Source of the DNA: an uncultured Pseudomonadales bacterium
Lineage (GTDB): Bacteria > Pseudomonadota > Gammaproteobacteria > Pseudomonadales > Porticoccaceae
DNA length: 64,000 bases
Assembly (NCBI GenBank): GCA_943788895.1
Contig: CALSRZ010000004.1
Span: 120,454-184,453 of the forward strand
Direction of reading: 5' to 3'
Shown piece by piece: positions 18,993 through 27,530 of this stretch (its first letter is position 1; every line of letters begins with the position of its first letter). The translations under genes and the position numbers were made by a program. The notes under the pieces are model-generated. The model worked only from the letters and a program-made list of their open reading frames with translations, was not told where the DNA came from and ran no database searches.

Positions 18993-19018
18993 AGGGCCGG
19001 GCGACCGGCCCTTTTTTT
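18993..19018 (+). terminator. Strong rho-independent terminator of the toxin-like gene
   Basis: A perfect 8-bp GC-rich stem (AGGGCCGG / CCGGCCCT) closes a GCGA tetraloop of GNRA type and is followed by seven T. It lies 22 bases after the stop. Confidence 0.95.
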
Positions 19019-19154
19019 ATGTGCGTTTTTTATTTGTCTGTATTTTTGTAGATAGGCCTGTCAGTTCTATAGGGTATAATTTATTTTTTTATCCTGCCTG
19101 AATACAAAATACCGCAATCGCCAAACTGGCAAATAGGAAGCAATAGAAATAGTT

Positions 19155-19952
19155 ATGAAACTGAATTATATAGAGCAGGGCAGTGGCCCGGTTATTATCC
19201 TGATACATGGCATGTTTGGTTCACTGAGTAATCTGGGTATGTTGGCACGTAGTCTAGTGGATCAGTGTCGTGTGATTAGCGTTGATCTGCGCAATCATGG
19301 TGATTCACCCCACGCACAACAAATGGATCTGGCGTCGATGGCCGGTGATATTGTTGAGTTGATGGATAATCTAAATATCCCCAGTGCAAATCTTATCGGT
19401 CACTCACTGGGTGGCAAAATAGCCATGCAGGTTGCGCTTAACTCTCCATCTAGGGTGCAGAGTTTGGTGGTTGCCGATATTGCTCCGGTCACTTACAGCG
19501 GTGGACAGGATCAGGCGCTGGCGGCCCTTGCGGCGCTGAGCCAGCAGCCTGTTGAAAGTCGCAGTGCTGCCGATCAGGTAATCAGTGAATATATTGAGGA
19601 GGCGCCAACCCGGGCATTTTTATTAAAAAATCTTGCCCGCGACGATCAGGGTAATCTGAGTCTAAAGCTCAATATGGCGTCGATAGTGGATAATTACGCG
19701 ACGACATTAGTTGCTGCGCCGAGCGGTGATTCTTATGCTGGGCCCACACTGTTCCTCAAGGGCGGTGACTCTGCCTATATTCAAGATAAGCACCGAGCGG
19801 TTATCGATAGGATGTTTCCACGGGTGCAGTTTGAGGTGGTCGCCAATACCGGCCACTGGCTTCATGCGCAGCAACCGCGCGTAGTTAATAGCCTAATTGC
19901 CGTTTTTTACAATGAAAATCAACTTATAGATAATCACCTAATAAAGAGTTAA
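19155..19952 (+). CDS. ybfF: Alpha/beta-fold esterase, YbfF-like
   Basis: A 265-residue alpha/beta hydrolase. It has the oxyanion region IHGMFGSLSNLGMLAR, the YbfF-typical DLRNHGDSPH, the nucleophile elbow GHSLGGK and the catalytic His in NTGHWLHAQQP. An acid residue is likely in the LKGGDSAYI region. E. coli YbfF hydrolyses acyl-CoA-like and short esters; the physiological substrate is unclear. The gene follows the toxin terminator and has its own 130-base leader. Confidence 0.85.
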   Translation: MKLNYIEQGSGPVIILIHGMFGSLSNLGMLARSLVDQCRVISVDLRNHGDSPHAQQMDLASMAGDIVELMDNLNIPSANLIGHSLGGKIAMQVALNSPSRVQSLVVADIAPVTYSGGQDQALAALAALSQQPVESRSAADQVISEYIEEAPTRAFLLKNLARDDQGNLSLKLNMASIVDNYATTLVAAPSGDSYAGPTLFLKGGDSAYIQDKHRAVIDRMFPRVQFEVVANTGHWLHAQQPRVVNSLIAVFYNENQLIDNHLIKS

Positions 19953-20014
19953 ACAAATAAGGCTAGACATAGTAAACTTGCGCCTGCATTTTTTTAGCTA
20001 CCAGGAAAACCATA

Positions 20015-21208
20015 ATGTTTGAGAGTTTAAAGCCTGCTGCAGTTGATCCTATTCTTGGGTTGATGGCCGCTTTTAGAGAAGATCCTCGCGATAATAAAAT
20101 CGATTTAGGTGTTGGTGTCTATCAGGATGACCGCGGTCGCACACCGGTTATGGAAGCGGTAAAGCGTGCCGAGTCGAAATTGATGGAACTCGAGAAGACC
20201 AAGTCCTACCAGGGTATTGCTGGTGACGCGGAGTACAACAGCCGCATGCTAGCGTTGATGTTCGGCGACGGGCACAGCATTCTCTCATCTGGCCGTATTA
20301 AAACCCTTCAGGCGCCCGGTGGTTCCGGTGCACTTCGTGTTGGCGCTGAGGTTATTAAGCGCGCTCGTCCCGAAGCCAAATTATGGGTTGGCGTTCCCAC
20401 CTGGCCCAATCATATCCCTCTGCTCGGCGGTGCTGGCTTTGAGATAGAAGAATATCCCTATTACGATATGGAGAGCCGTCAGATCAACTCAGAGTTGATG
20501 ATGGAAACTCTGCGTAAGGTTCCGGCTGGTGATGTTGTGCTGTTGCACGGCTGCTGCCACAACCCGACTGGCGCTGATTTGACCAATGCCCAGTGGGATG
20601 AGATTACTGAAATAGCCTTAGAGAGAGGCTTTATTCCGTTTATCGACACCGCCTATCAGGGTCTTGGTGATGGTCTTGAGGAAGATGCCTATGGTATGCG
20701 TACTATGGCTGCCAAGCTGCCAGAGTTAGTTATTGCTTCCAGCTGTTCGAAGAACTTCGGCCTCTATCGTGAGCGTACGGGCTCAATTACTTTTATTACC
20801 CAGACTGCAGAGCAGTCAGGCATTGTTGCTGCCCAGGCAATGACGGTTGCCCGTCAGCTCTACTCTATGCCTCCCGCCCACGGTGCTCTTCTGGTCTCGT
20901 TGATTTTGGGTGACAAAGAGCTGTGCAGTGATTGGAAAGCTGAGCTTGAAGAGGTGCGCTTGCGTATCAAATCTATGCGCATATTGCTGGCGGATAGTAT
21001 TCAGGACAATGCTCAGGGAATGGACTTTAGCCATATCAAACGCCAGAACGGTATGTTCTCATTTTTGGGTGTTAAGCCGGAGCATCTGGTGCGCCTGAGA
21101 GAAGAGTTTGGTATCTATATTGTCTCTTCTACTCGCATTAACTTGGCGGGCATTAACTCAAGTAATATCAATTACTTATCAGAATCTATTAAGGAAGTGC
21201 TTAAATAG
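20015..21208 (+). CDS. tyrB: Aromatic amino acid aminotransferase (AspC/TyrB family)
   Basis: A class I PLP aminotransferase of 397 residues. It begins MFESLKPAAVDPILGLM, and it carries KIDLGVGVYQDD, the pyridine-binding GCCHNPTGAD, DTAYQGLGDG and the Schiff-base lysine in SSCSKNFGLYRERTG. The substrate arginine is in the C-terminal SSTRINLAGI. This pattern fits aspartate/aromatic aminotransferases; the exact preference (Tyr/Phe against Asp) cannot be decided from sequence. It converges on the next gene with a 14-base gap. Confidence 0.9.
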   Translation: MFESLKPAAVDPILGLMAAFREDPRDNKIDLGVGVYQDDRGRTPVMEAVKRAESKLMELEKTKSYQGIAGDAEYNSRMLALMFGDGHSILSSGRIKTLQAPGGSGALRVGAEVIKRARPEAKLWVGVPTWPNHIPLLGGAGFEIEEYPYYDMESRQINSELMMETLRKVPAGDVVLLHGCCHNPTGADLTNAQWDEITEIALERGFIPFIDTAYQGLGDGLEEDAYGMRTMAAKLPELVIASSCSKNFGLYRERTGSITFITQTAEQSGIVAAQAMTVARQLYSMPPAHGALLVSLILGDKELCSDWKAELEEVRLRIKSMRILLADSIQDNAQGMDFSHIKRQNGMFSFLGVKPEHLVRLREEFGIYIVSSTRINLAGINSSNINYLSESIKEVLK

Positions 21209-21222
21209 ATTTTTTGTGGTTT

Positions 21223-21729
21223 CTACGGCAGTTGTTGGAGTGTTGATTGCAAGGTCTGCTCCAATAGCTGTTGGTCACAGTCAACAGTAATATCTGCATA
21301 CTTTCGGTAGAGTTTACAGCGTTCTTTATAGAGTGATTCCAGGCTTTGATCGGGCTTTCTGGCAATACCGCGACTGTTGAAATTCGAGATGCGTTTTTCC
21401 AACTCCCTCAGCGGCACATCTAAAAATATCAGCGTCGCATTTTCCCTAAGGCGGGCCATTCCAGCGTCGGAATAGACGGCACTGCCACCGGTGGCGACGA
21501 CTTTTTCGGCGATCTGCTCAGTTAGTAATACCTGTTCTTCGATAGCGCGGAGATTTAAATAGTCGCTGGCATCGAGTATCTCCTGCAATGTCTGTCCTTC
21601 GCGTACCTGAATGGCTACATCGGTATCGACAAATCCCATGCCTAACTCTTTGGCCAAGAGGATACCCAGAGTGCTTTTGCCAGCCCCAGGCATACCGATT
21701 AAAACGACACTGTTTGCTTTGCTATTCAT
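21223..21729 (-). CDS. Shikimate-kinase-like P-loop kinase
   Basis: A 168-residue nucleoside-monophosphate-kinase-fold protein. It has Walker A GMPGAGKSTLG, the shikimate-binding FVDTDVAI, the Arg-containing YLNLRAIEEQV and the lid arginine in KERCKLYRKYAD. The glycine triplet that binds shikimate is GGS (ATGGSAVY) rather than the usual GGG, and the lid RPLL-type motif reads RGIARKPD. It may be a shikimate kinase or a paralogue with another substrate; the main aroK normally sits with aroB, which is not in this window. Convergent with the aminotransferase. Confidence 0.72.
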   Translation of the reverse strand: MNSKANSVVLIGMPGAGKSTLGILLAKELGMGFVDTDVAIQVREGQTLQEILDASDYLNLRAIEEQVLLTEQIAEKVVATGGSAVYSDAGMARLRENATLIFLDVPLRELEKRISNFNSRGIARKPDQSLESLYKERCKLYRKYADITVDCDQQLLEQTLQSTLQQLP

Positions 21730-21844
21730 AATCTTGCCTAGAGTTATCTGTTGACCACTGCGTGACAGATATTATGCCTTAAAAAGAGTGCATTGCCGCG
21801 CTAGCCTGTATAATCACCGATCAGGTTTTTGGACACTCAAAAAT

Positions 21845-22744
21845 ATGCCACATTTTCAACGTATCGGATTACTTGGAAGCCTCGCGGTTCCTGAAGTTCG
21901 CGATTCCTTTAACAAGCTGGAAGCATTTCTGCTCGCCCAGGGTAGAGAGGTTATCTACGAAGAGCAGGCGGCCAATCTGGTCGACTGGCCAGTGGATAAG
22001 GTGCTGCCTATTGAATCGTTCTGCGGCGCTGTAGATCTGGCTATCGTGGTTGGTGGCGATGGCAGTATGCTCAGTGCCAGTCGCAAGATGGCGGAAAGCA
22101 ATATTCCACTGCTGGGTATCAACCGTGGTCGACTGGGCTTTCTAACCGATATTTCCCCAGATGAGATTGCCGAGCGAGTGCTGCCAGTTCTGTCCGGAGA
22201 CTTTAAAAAAACCGATCGCTTTATCCTCGAGACCTCGATCAGCCGTAACGGCAAATTGATCGGCGAAGGTCTGGCGGTCAATGATATTGTGCTGCACCCG
22301 GGTAAATCGGTACGGATGATGGCCTTTGAGCTCTATGTGGATGGTGAGTTTGTCTACAGTCAGCGCTCTGATGGTTTAATTGTCGCTACGCCAACTGGCT
22401 CCACCGCTTATGCGCTGTCGGCCGGTGGGCCACTGCTCTGTCCTGAACTGGATGCTATGGTGGTCGTGCCGTTAAATCCCCATACCCTTAACAGCCGGCC
22501 TATTGCCCTGCATGGCAATGCCCAGATTGAAATTCGTGTCAGCACAAGAAATGAGCTGCATCCGCTGATTACCTGCGATGGTCACGATGACTACCAGACG
22601 GAGCCCGGGGATATTATTACTATTCGCAAGCATCCCCATGGCATTGTTTTGATTCATCCGCAGGATCATAACTTCTACAGTATCTGCCGCTCGAAACTCG
22701 GGTGGGGTAGTCGTCTGGACGGCAAGAAAAATAACAATGATTAG
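21845..22744 (+). CDS. nadK: NAD kinase
   Basis: NadK phosphorylates NAD to NADP. The 299-residue protein has the catalytic VVGGDGSMLSASR, INRGRLGFLTDI, NDIVLHPGKS, the conserved SDGLIVATPTGSTAYALSAGGP and HPHTLNSRPI-type regions, and a C-terminal ITCDGHDDYQ. I start at the ATG 21845 (MPHFQRIGLLG), where family similarity begins; the frame is open back to 21788. The last codons and the stop lie in a 13-bp tandem repeat shared with the start of the next gene. Confidence 0.96.
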   Translation: MPHFQRIGLLGSLAVPEVRDSFNKLEAFLLAQGREVIYEEQAANLVDWPVDKVLPIESFCGAVDLAIVVGGDGSMLSASRKMAESNIPLLGINRGRLGFLTDISPDEIAERVLPVLSGDFKKTDRFILETSISRNGKLIGEGLAVNDIVLHPGKSVRMMAFELYVDGEFVYSQRSDGLIVATPTGSTAYALSAGGPLLCPELDAMVVVPLNPHTLNSRPIALHGNAQIEIRVSTRNELHPLITCDGHDDYQTEPGDIITIRKHPHGIVLIHPQDHNFYSICRSKLGWGSRLDGKKNNND

Positions 22745-22774
22745 AGCCAATGACTAGAACTAATGACAAATAGC
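22736..22774 (+). repeat. Three 13-bp tandem units spanning the nadK stop and the rhomboid start
   Basis: The units AATGATTAGAGCC, AATGACTAGAACT and AATGACAAATAGC start at 22736, 22749 and 22762. Each contains TGA and TAG. The first holds the nadK stop and the third supplies the ATG (22763) of the rhomboid gene. Confidence 0.88.
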
Positions 22775-23377
22775 CTGACATTGATTGCACGCTGGATAAT
22801 TGCCGCCAGATATCATCCCGCCACAGCGCTGCTGTTTTTCGGCAGTCTGTTTGGCTGGTTTATTGGCAGTTTCCTCTATCCCGTTCCCCAGCCCTTTGTA
22901 TTTGGCGGTATTACCGGTCCTGAGAAATGGCGCCTGATCTCGCCAATCTTTGTCCACTTCGGTTTGATGCATTTTGTCTTTAACGGCCTCTGGCTGTGCC
23001 TACTGGGCGCGCGTATCGAGCGCTTATCAGGTTCTCTGCATCTTATTCTTGTGGTGTTGCTCTGTGCGCTGGTCTCCAATATGGCGCAGTTTGTCTGGAG
23101 TAGCTCGGTCTACTTTGGCGGTATGTCCGGGGTTATCTACGGGCTGTTGGGTTATATCTGGATTCGCAATCTGTTGGCGCCTGATCCACTGATCGCACTA
23201 CCCAAAGAGTTAATTATTTTTATGATCGCCTGGTTGTTTGTCTGTATGACCGGCATCCTGGATATTTTACTCGGTGTGGGTATAGCTAATGCCGCCCATG
23301 CCGCTGGTCTGGTGATTGGTATGTTGCTTGGGCTGGTGTTTGGCATTGTGGCGTTAATTGGCAAGAGGTTAGGTTAG
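22763..23377 (+). CDS. Rhomboid-family intramembrane serine protease
   Basis: A 204-residue protein with six predicted membrane helices. Helix 2 has the rhomboid motif HFGLMHFVFNGLWL (His and Asn of the oxyanion site). GMSGVIYGLLGY provides the catalytic Ser and AHAAGLVIGM the catalytic His, so the protease looks active. The substrate is unknown. The ATG lies inside the tandem repeat after nadK, and no good ribosome-binding site is visible, so translation may depend on coupling to nadK. Confidence 0.92.
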   Translation: MTNSLTLIARWIIAARYHPATALLFFGSLFGWFIGSFLYPVPQPFVFGGITGPEKWRLISPIFVHFGLMHFVFNGLWLCLLGARIERLSGSLHLILVVLLCALVSNMAQFVWSSSVYFGGMSGVIYGLLGYIWIRNLLAPDPLIALPKELIIFMIAWLFVCMTGILDILLGVGIANAAHAAGLVIGMLLGLVFGIVALIGKRLG

Positions 23378-23380
23378 AGA

Positions 23381-23644
23381 ATGGATTTTCATCAGTTACT
23401 CGAGAGTATTACTCCGGAAATTTACGAGAGCTTTAAGAAAGCTGTAGAACTGGGCAAGTGGCCGGATACACGACCGCTAAGCGCAGAGCAGAGGGCACTC
23501 TGCATGCAGGCTATTATTGCCTATGAGCAGCGCGTACCTAAAGAGCAGCGCACCGGTTATGTGCCGCCAAAAACAACCGCCTGCAATACTGATTTGCCGG
23601 ACGACCATCTCGAGAATGAACAGCCTCTAAAGTGGCAGGATTAA
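23381..23644 (+). CDS. yeaC: DUF1315 family protein YeaC
   Basis: An 87-residue soluble protein with the YeaC pattern ITPEIYESFKKAVELGKWPD, ALCMQAIIAYEQ and PKEQRTGYVP. Function is unknown. It lies three bases after the rhomboid stop and just before DUF2797, an arrangement common in gammaproteobacteria. Confidence 0.88.
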   Translation: MDFHQLLESITPEIYESFKKAVELGKWPDTRPLSAEQRALCMQAIIAYEQRVPKEQRTGYVPPKTTACNTDLPDDHLENEQPLKWQD

Positions 23645-23648
23645 ACCC

Positions 23649-24500
23649 ATGAGTGAATTACTTATCCAGGCCTCCGGTCATCTGGAGAAGATGCATACCA
23701 GTCTCAGCGACAATGGTGCGGTTGACTACCAGCTGCCACTGGATAAGCAGTTGATTCCCCTGAACCAATATATTGGCAAGCGTATCCGCCTTGAGCACCT
23801 TGGTGATATCCATTGCATCCACTGTGGTCGCCGCTCGAAAAAGAGTTTTAGTCAGGGTTACTGCTATCCCTGTTTTACCAAGCTTCCCCAGTGCGATACC
23901 TGCATTATGAGTCCGGAGAAATGCCATTTTCATCACGGCACCTGCCGCGATGAAGAGTGGGGTGAAAAATACTGTTTTACCGATCACTTTGTCTATCTGG
24001 CCAATAGTTCCGGTGTCAAAGTCGGCATTACTCGTGGCAACCAACTGCCGACCCGCTGGATCGATCAGGGCGCCACTCAGGGCCTGCCTATATTTAGGGT
24101 AGAGACGCGCTATCAGGCGGGGCTGATCGAAGATCGTCTGCGTGAGCATATCGCCGATAAAACCCATTGGCAGAGAATGCTTAAGGGCAATGCAGAGGCG
24201 GTTGATCTGGGCATATTGCGCGATGAATTAATGGTCAAATCTGAATCTGAATTGGAGCTTCTCGAGCAGGAGTTTGGCCTGCAGGCGCTGCAGCGTCTCT
24301 ATAACGAGAGCACCACTGACATTGAATTTCCGGTAAGTATCTGGCCGGAAAAAGTAAAGAGCTTTAACCTCGATAAACAGCCTGAGATTGATGGCCTGTT
24401 GCAGGGTATTAAGGGGCAGTATCTGATCTTTGACAGCGGGGTAATTAATATCCGTAAATATACTGCCTACAATGTGCAGTTTTCGGTCTATAGTCAGTAA
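23649..24500 (+). CDS. DUF2797 family zinc-binding protein
   Basis: A 283-residue protein. The middle holds several zinc-ligand pairs (CIHCGRRSKKSFSQGYCYPC, then CDTCIMSPEKCHFH). After them comes VYLANSSGVKVGITRGNQLPTRW, which looks like a GIY-YIG-type beta-strand core. That resemblance is an inference; no nuclease activity is established for the family. It continues the nadK-rhomboid-yeaC run and is followed by an irregular tandem repeat. Confidence 0.82.
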   Translation: MSELLIQASGHLEKMHTSLSDNGAVDYQLPLDKQLIPLNQYIGKRIRLEHLGDIHCIHCGRRSKKSFSQGYCYPCFTKLPQCDTCIMSPEKCHFHHGTCRDEEWGEKYCFTDHFVYLANSSGVKVGITRGNQLPTRWIDQGATQGLPIFRVETRYQAGLIEDRLREHIADKTHWQRMLKGNAEAVDLGILRDELMVKSESELELLEQEFGLQALQRLYNESTTDIEFPVSIWPEKVKSFNLDKQPEIDGLLQGIKGQYLIFDSGVINIRKYTAYNVQFSVYSQ

Positions 24501-24502
24501 TC

Positions 24503-24594
24503 AAAAGCCCTTAGCTTGTAACTAAAAGAGCCCTTAGCTTGTAACTAAAAGTCCAAAGCATGTAACCAAAAGTCTGTAACCAAAAGCCTGTAAG
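24503..24594 (+). repeat. Irregular tandem repeat between DUF2797 and pepN
   Basis: Five imperfect units of about 22, 23, 21, 14 and 14 bases share the ends AAAAG...TGTAAC. The first two are nearly identical and contain CCCTTAGCTTGTAACT. Each unit carries TAA and two also carry TAG. The array starts right after the TAA of the DUF2797 gene and fills the whole gap to pepN. Confidence 0.8.
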
Positions 24595-24604
24595 GAAGTT
24601 CCCA

Positions 24605-27235
24605 ATGAGAGATGCGCTACCGCAAACTATCCACCTGCAAGACTACAAAGTCTCGCCATTCTTAATTGATAAAACTGATCTGGTTTTTGATCTCGGTGAA
24701 GATCACAGCAGGGTGACAGCAACTCTTTCTGTTAGACGCAATCCAGATAGCGATGAGCCATCCGCAGACTTGGTATTGCATGGCAGTGAAGGTCTCGACC
24801 TGCAGTCTGTGCAAGTTGATGGCGTGAATCTTAAAGAGGGCGCCTATACCCGTGACAGCGAATCCCTGACCATCAGCGGCCTGGGTGACAGTGCCACGAT
24901 CATCACCGAAGTGCTTATCCAGCCACAGCTAAATACCACCATGATGGGTCTCTACAGATCCCGCACCATGTACTGTACTCAATGCGAGGCTGAGGGTTTT
25001 CGCGATATAACCTACTATCTGGATCGTCCAGATGTGATGTCAGAATTTACCTCGAAGGTGATTGCCGATAAGGTCCTATATCCTGTTCTGCTCTCCAATG
25101 GCAATCCCATTGCCAGCGGTGATCTCGATGGTGGCAGACATTTTGTTACCTGGCACGATCCTTTTAAAAAGCCCGCCTATCTATTTGCACTGGTCGCCGG
25201 AACGCTGGCTGTGGTTGAAGATAGTTTTACCACTATGTCCGGGCGCGATATCAAACTGCAGATTTTTGTTGAAGAAAAAGATCTGGATAAATGCGATCAC
25301 GCTATGTTGTCGCTAAAAAATTCTATGCGCTGGGACGAAAAGACCTATGGCCGCGAGTACGATCTGGATATCTTTATGATTGTCGCCGTGGATGATTTCA
25401 ATATGGGTGCCATGGAGAATAAAGGTCTCAATATCTTTAATACCTCTGCAGTACTGGCCAACCCTAAAACCACCACCGATGCAGCTTTTCAGCGCGTGGA
25501 GGGGATTGTTGCCCACGAGTATTTCCACAACTGGTCTGGCAATCGGGTGACCTGTCGCGACTGGTTTCAGCTCAGCCTTAAAGAGGGCTTTACCGTCTAC
25601 CGCGACTCGCAGTTCTCGGCGGATATGAATTCGGCGACGGTTAAACGTATTGAGGATGCCACCTATCTGCGCACTCACCAGTTTGCCGAAGATGGTGGCC
25701 CTATGTCCCATCCGGTGCAGCCCGATTCTTATATGGAGATCAATAATTTCTACACCCTTACGGTGTATGAGAAAGGTGCTGAAGTGGTGGGCATGTATCA
25801 CAGCCTGTTGGGTGACGAATTATTTAGAAAGGCTACTGATCTCTACTTTGATCGCCACGACGGTCAGGCAGTAACCATTGAAGAGTTTGTAAAGGCCATG
25901 GAAGATGTCAGTGGCCGCGATTTCACCCAGTTCCGCCGCTGGTATAAGCAGTCCGGCACACCGCATTTAAAGGTCAGCTCGCATTACGATGCTGCGGATA
26001 AAACACTGACTCTGGATTTTGCCCAGAGCTGTCCGGCAACCCCTGGCCAGCCACAAAAGCAGGCCTTTGTTGTTCCAGTAAAACTCGGCTTGGTTGGCCG
26101 CTCTGGTGATCTGCCGCTAAATGCCAATGGCGATACAGAGATGGTCTATGAAGTCACTGAAACCAATCAGCAGTTGGTGATTGAAAATATCCATGAGGCG
26201 CCAGTGCCCTCATTGCTGCGCGGTTTATCGGCGCCAGTTAAACTTGATTACCCCTATAGCTCCGAGCAACTTGCCCATCTCATGGCCAATGATAGCGATG
26301 GTTTTAATCGCTGGGATGCCGGACAGAAGTTAAGTTTTTCCCTGCTGGAAAAGCTGACCGATGACAGTCTGCACCAGCGTCCACTGGTGATGGATAAGCA
26401 ACTTGTCGATGCCTATGACTCGCTGCTTAGTGATGCCAGTTTAGATCCGGCAATGGTCGATTTAATGTTGCAACTGCCCAGCGAAGCGCAGCTTCATGAA
26501 GAGGCGCATATTATCCATGTGGATGCGATTCACAGCGCCCGCAAGTTTGTTCGCAAGGCGCTTGCCGAGACTCTGTCGGATAAGTTTTTGGCCGTCTATC
26601 AGCGCCATAATATTGAGCAGGTCTATGCGCCGGAGGCGGAGCAAATTGGCCGTCGCTCTCTGAAGAATGTCGCGCTGAGCTATCTGATGCTCATTGATAA
26701 TATTGGTGTTGATCTGGCCTGGAAGCAGTTCCAGAGTGCCGATAATATGACCGATAAAGCGGCTGCACTGTCCTGTCTGGTCAACTGTCCGGCAGCTGCT
26801 GTGCAGTCCGCCGCAGCACTGGCCGAATTTGAAGAGCAGTATAGAGAAGAGGGGCTGGTCATGAATCTGTGGTTACAGATTCAGGCAATCAATAGTCAGT
26901 CCGGTGGCTTGAAGCGGGTAGAGGCGCTGCTTGAGCACTCCGCATTTACTATGAGAAACCCGAATAAAATCCGCAGTCTTATCGGTGCTTTCTGCAGTGC
27001 CAATCCGGTAAATTTCCACAGTGCCGATGGCTCTGGGTACCAGTTTCTGCAAGAGCATATTCTCGCCCTGCACAGCCAGAATCCGCAGGTAGCTGCGCGC
27101 CTGGTAACGCCCTTAACCCGCTGGAAGAAATTCCCCGAACCCAACCGCCAACAGATGCGCGATGCACTGCAGCGGATTGCCGATGAGCCGGATCTGGTCA
27201 AGGATATTTATGAAATTGCGACAAAGTCGCTATAG
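24605..27235 (+). CDS. pepN: Aminopeptidase N
   Basis: An M1 zinc aminopeptidase of 876 residues that clips N-terminal residues from peptides in the cytoplasm. It has the exopeptidase motif GAMENKGLNIFN, the zinc site HEYFHNWSGNRVTCRDWFQL with the distal Glu in LKEGFTVYRD, and the Tyr of NNFYTLTVYEKGAEV that stabilises the transition state. The remainder is the beta and all-helical C-terminal domains. The ribosome-binding site AAGGAAG precedes ATG 24605. Confidence 0.97.
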   Translation: MRDALPQTIHLQDYKVSPFLIDKTDLVFDLGEDHSRVTATLSVRRNPDSDEPSADLVLHGSEGLDLQSVQVDGVNLKEGAYTRDSESLTISGLGDSATIITEVLIQPQLNTTMMGLYRSRTMYCTQCEAEGFRDITYYLDRPDVMSEFTSKVIADKVLYPVLLSNGNPIASGDLDGGRHFVTWHDPFKKPAYLFALVAGTLAVVEDSFTTMSGRDIKLQIFVEEKDLDKCDHAMLSLKNSMRWDEKTYGREYDLDIFMIVAVDDFNMGAMENKGLNIFNTSAVLANPKTTTDAAFQRVEGIVAHEYFHNWSGNRVTCRDWFQLSLKEGFTVYRDSQFSADMNSATVKRIEDATYLRTHQFAEDGGPMSHPVQPDSYMEINNFYTLTVYEKGAEVVGMYHSLLGDELFRKATDLYFDRHDGQAVTIEEFVKAMEDVSGRDFTQFRRWYKQSGTPHLKVSSHYDAADKTLTLDFAQSCPATPGQPQKQAFVVPVKLGLVGRSGDLPLNANGDTEMVYEVTETNQQLVIENIHEAPVPSLLRGLSAPVKLDYPYSSEQLAHLMANDSDGFNRWDAGQKLSFSLLEKLTDDSLHQRPLVMDKQLVDAYDSLLSDASLDPAMVDLMLQLPSEAQLHEEAHIIHVDAIHSARKFVRKALAETLSDKFLAVYQRHNIEQVYAPEAEQIGRRSLKNVALSYLMLIDNIGVDLAWKQFQSADNMTDKAAALSCLVNCPAAAVQSAAALAEFEEQYREEGLVMNLWLQIQAINSQSGGLKRVEALLEHSAFTMRNPNKIRSLIGAFCSANPVNFHSADGSGYQFLQEHILALHSQNPQVAARLVTPLTRWKKFPEPNRQQMRDALQRIADEPDLVKDIYEIATKSL

Positions 27236-27301
27236 AACATCACTTAAAAGAGAAGGTTAATAATATCGAGGCTGGTAAAGCCGAAATTGTTGTCTATGCT
27301 T

Positions 27302-27345
27302 TAAGTATCAAGTCGGTATTGTCCTTTTTACTGGCTTGATACTTA
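27302..27345 (+). repeat. Inverted repeat downstream of pepN
   Basis: Perfect 11-bp arms TAAGTATCAAG / CTTGATACTTA are separated by 22 bases. They could form a hairpin in the pepN 3' untranslated region or in a small RNA ending at the terminator at 27424-27448. Confidence 0.6.
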
Positions 27346-27423
27346 CGATCCGGTTGCTTATCCGGCAGCGAATGACTAATCCCCATTCAGGGTCGTTAAG
27401 GACAGATGTAACTCCATTTAAGG

Positions 27424-27448
27424 GGGGCTTAATCAGCCCCTTTTTTTT
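27424..27448 (+). terminator. Rho-independent terminator of pepN
   Basis: The stem GGGGCT / AGCCCC with loop TAATC is followed by eight T. It lies about 190 bases after the pepN stop. Confidence 0.92.
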
Positions 27449-27478
27449 ATATCTCCCCGTTACCCCAACGAAGGCTGG

Positions 27479-27530
27479 CTATCCAACCTAGCTACCCAAC
27501 CTAGCTATCCAACCTGACTATCCAACCAAA
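27479..27530 (-). repeat. Four 13-bp tandem units spanning the lipase stop codon
   Basis: Four 13-bp units of the pattern CTATCCAACCTAG (plus strand) start at 27479, 27492, 27505 and 27518. On the coding (minus) strand each ends in TAG. The real stop of the lipase is the TAG at 27505-27507, and the next two TAGs downstream fall in the other two frames. Confidence 0.92.
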
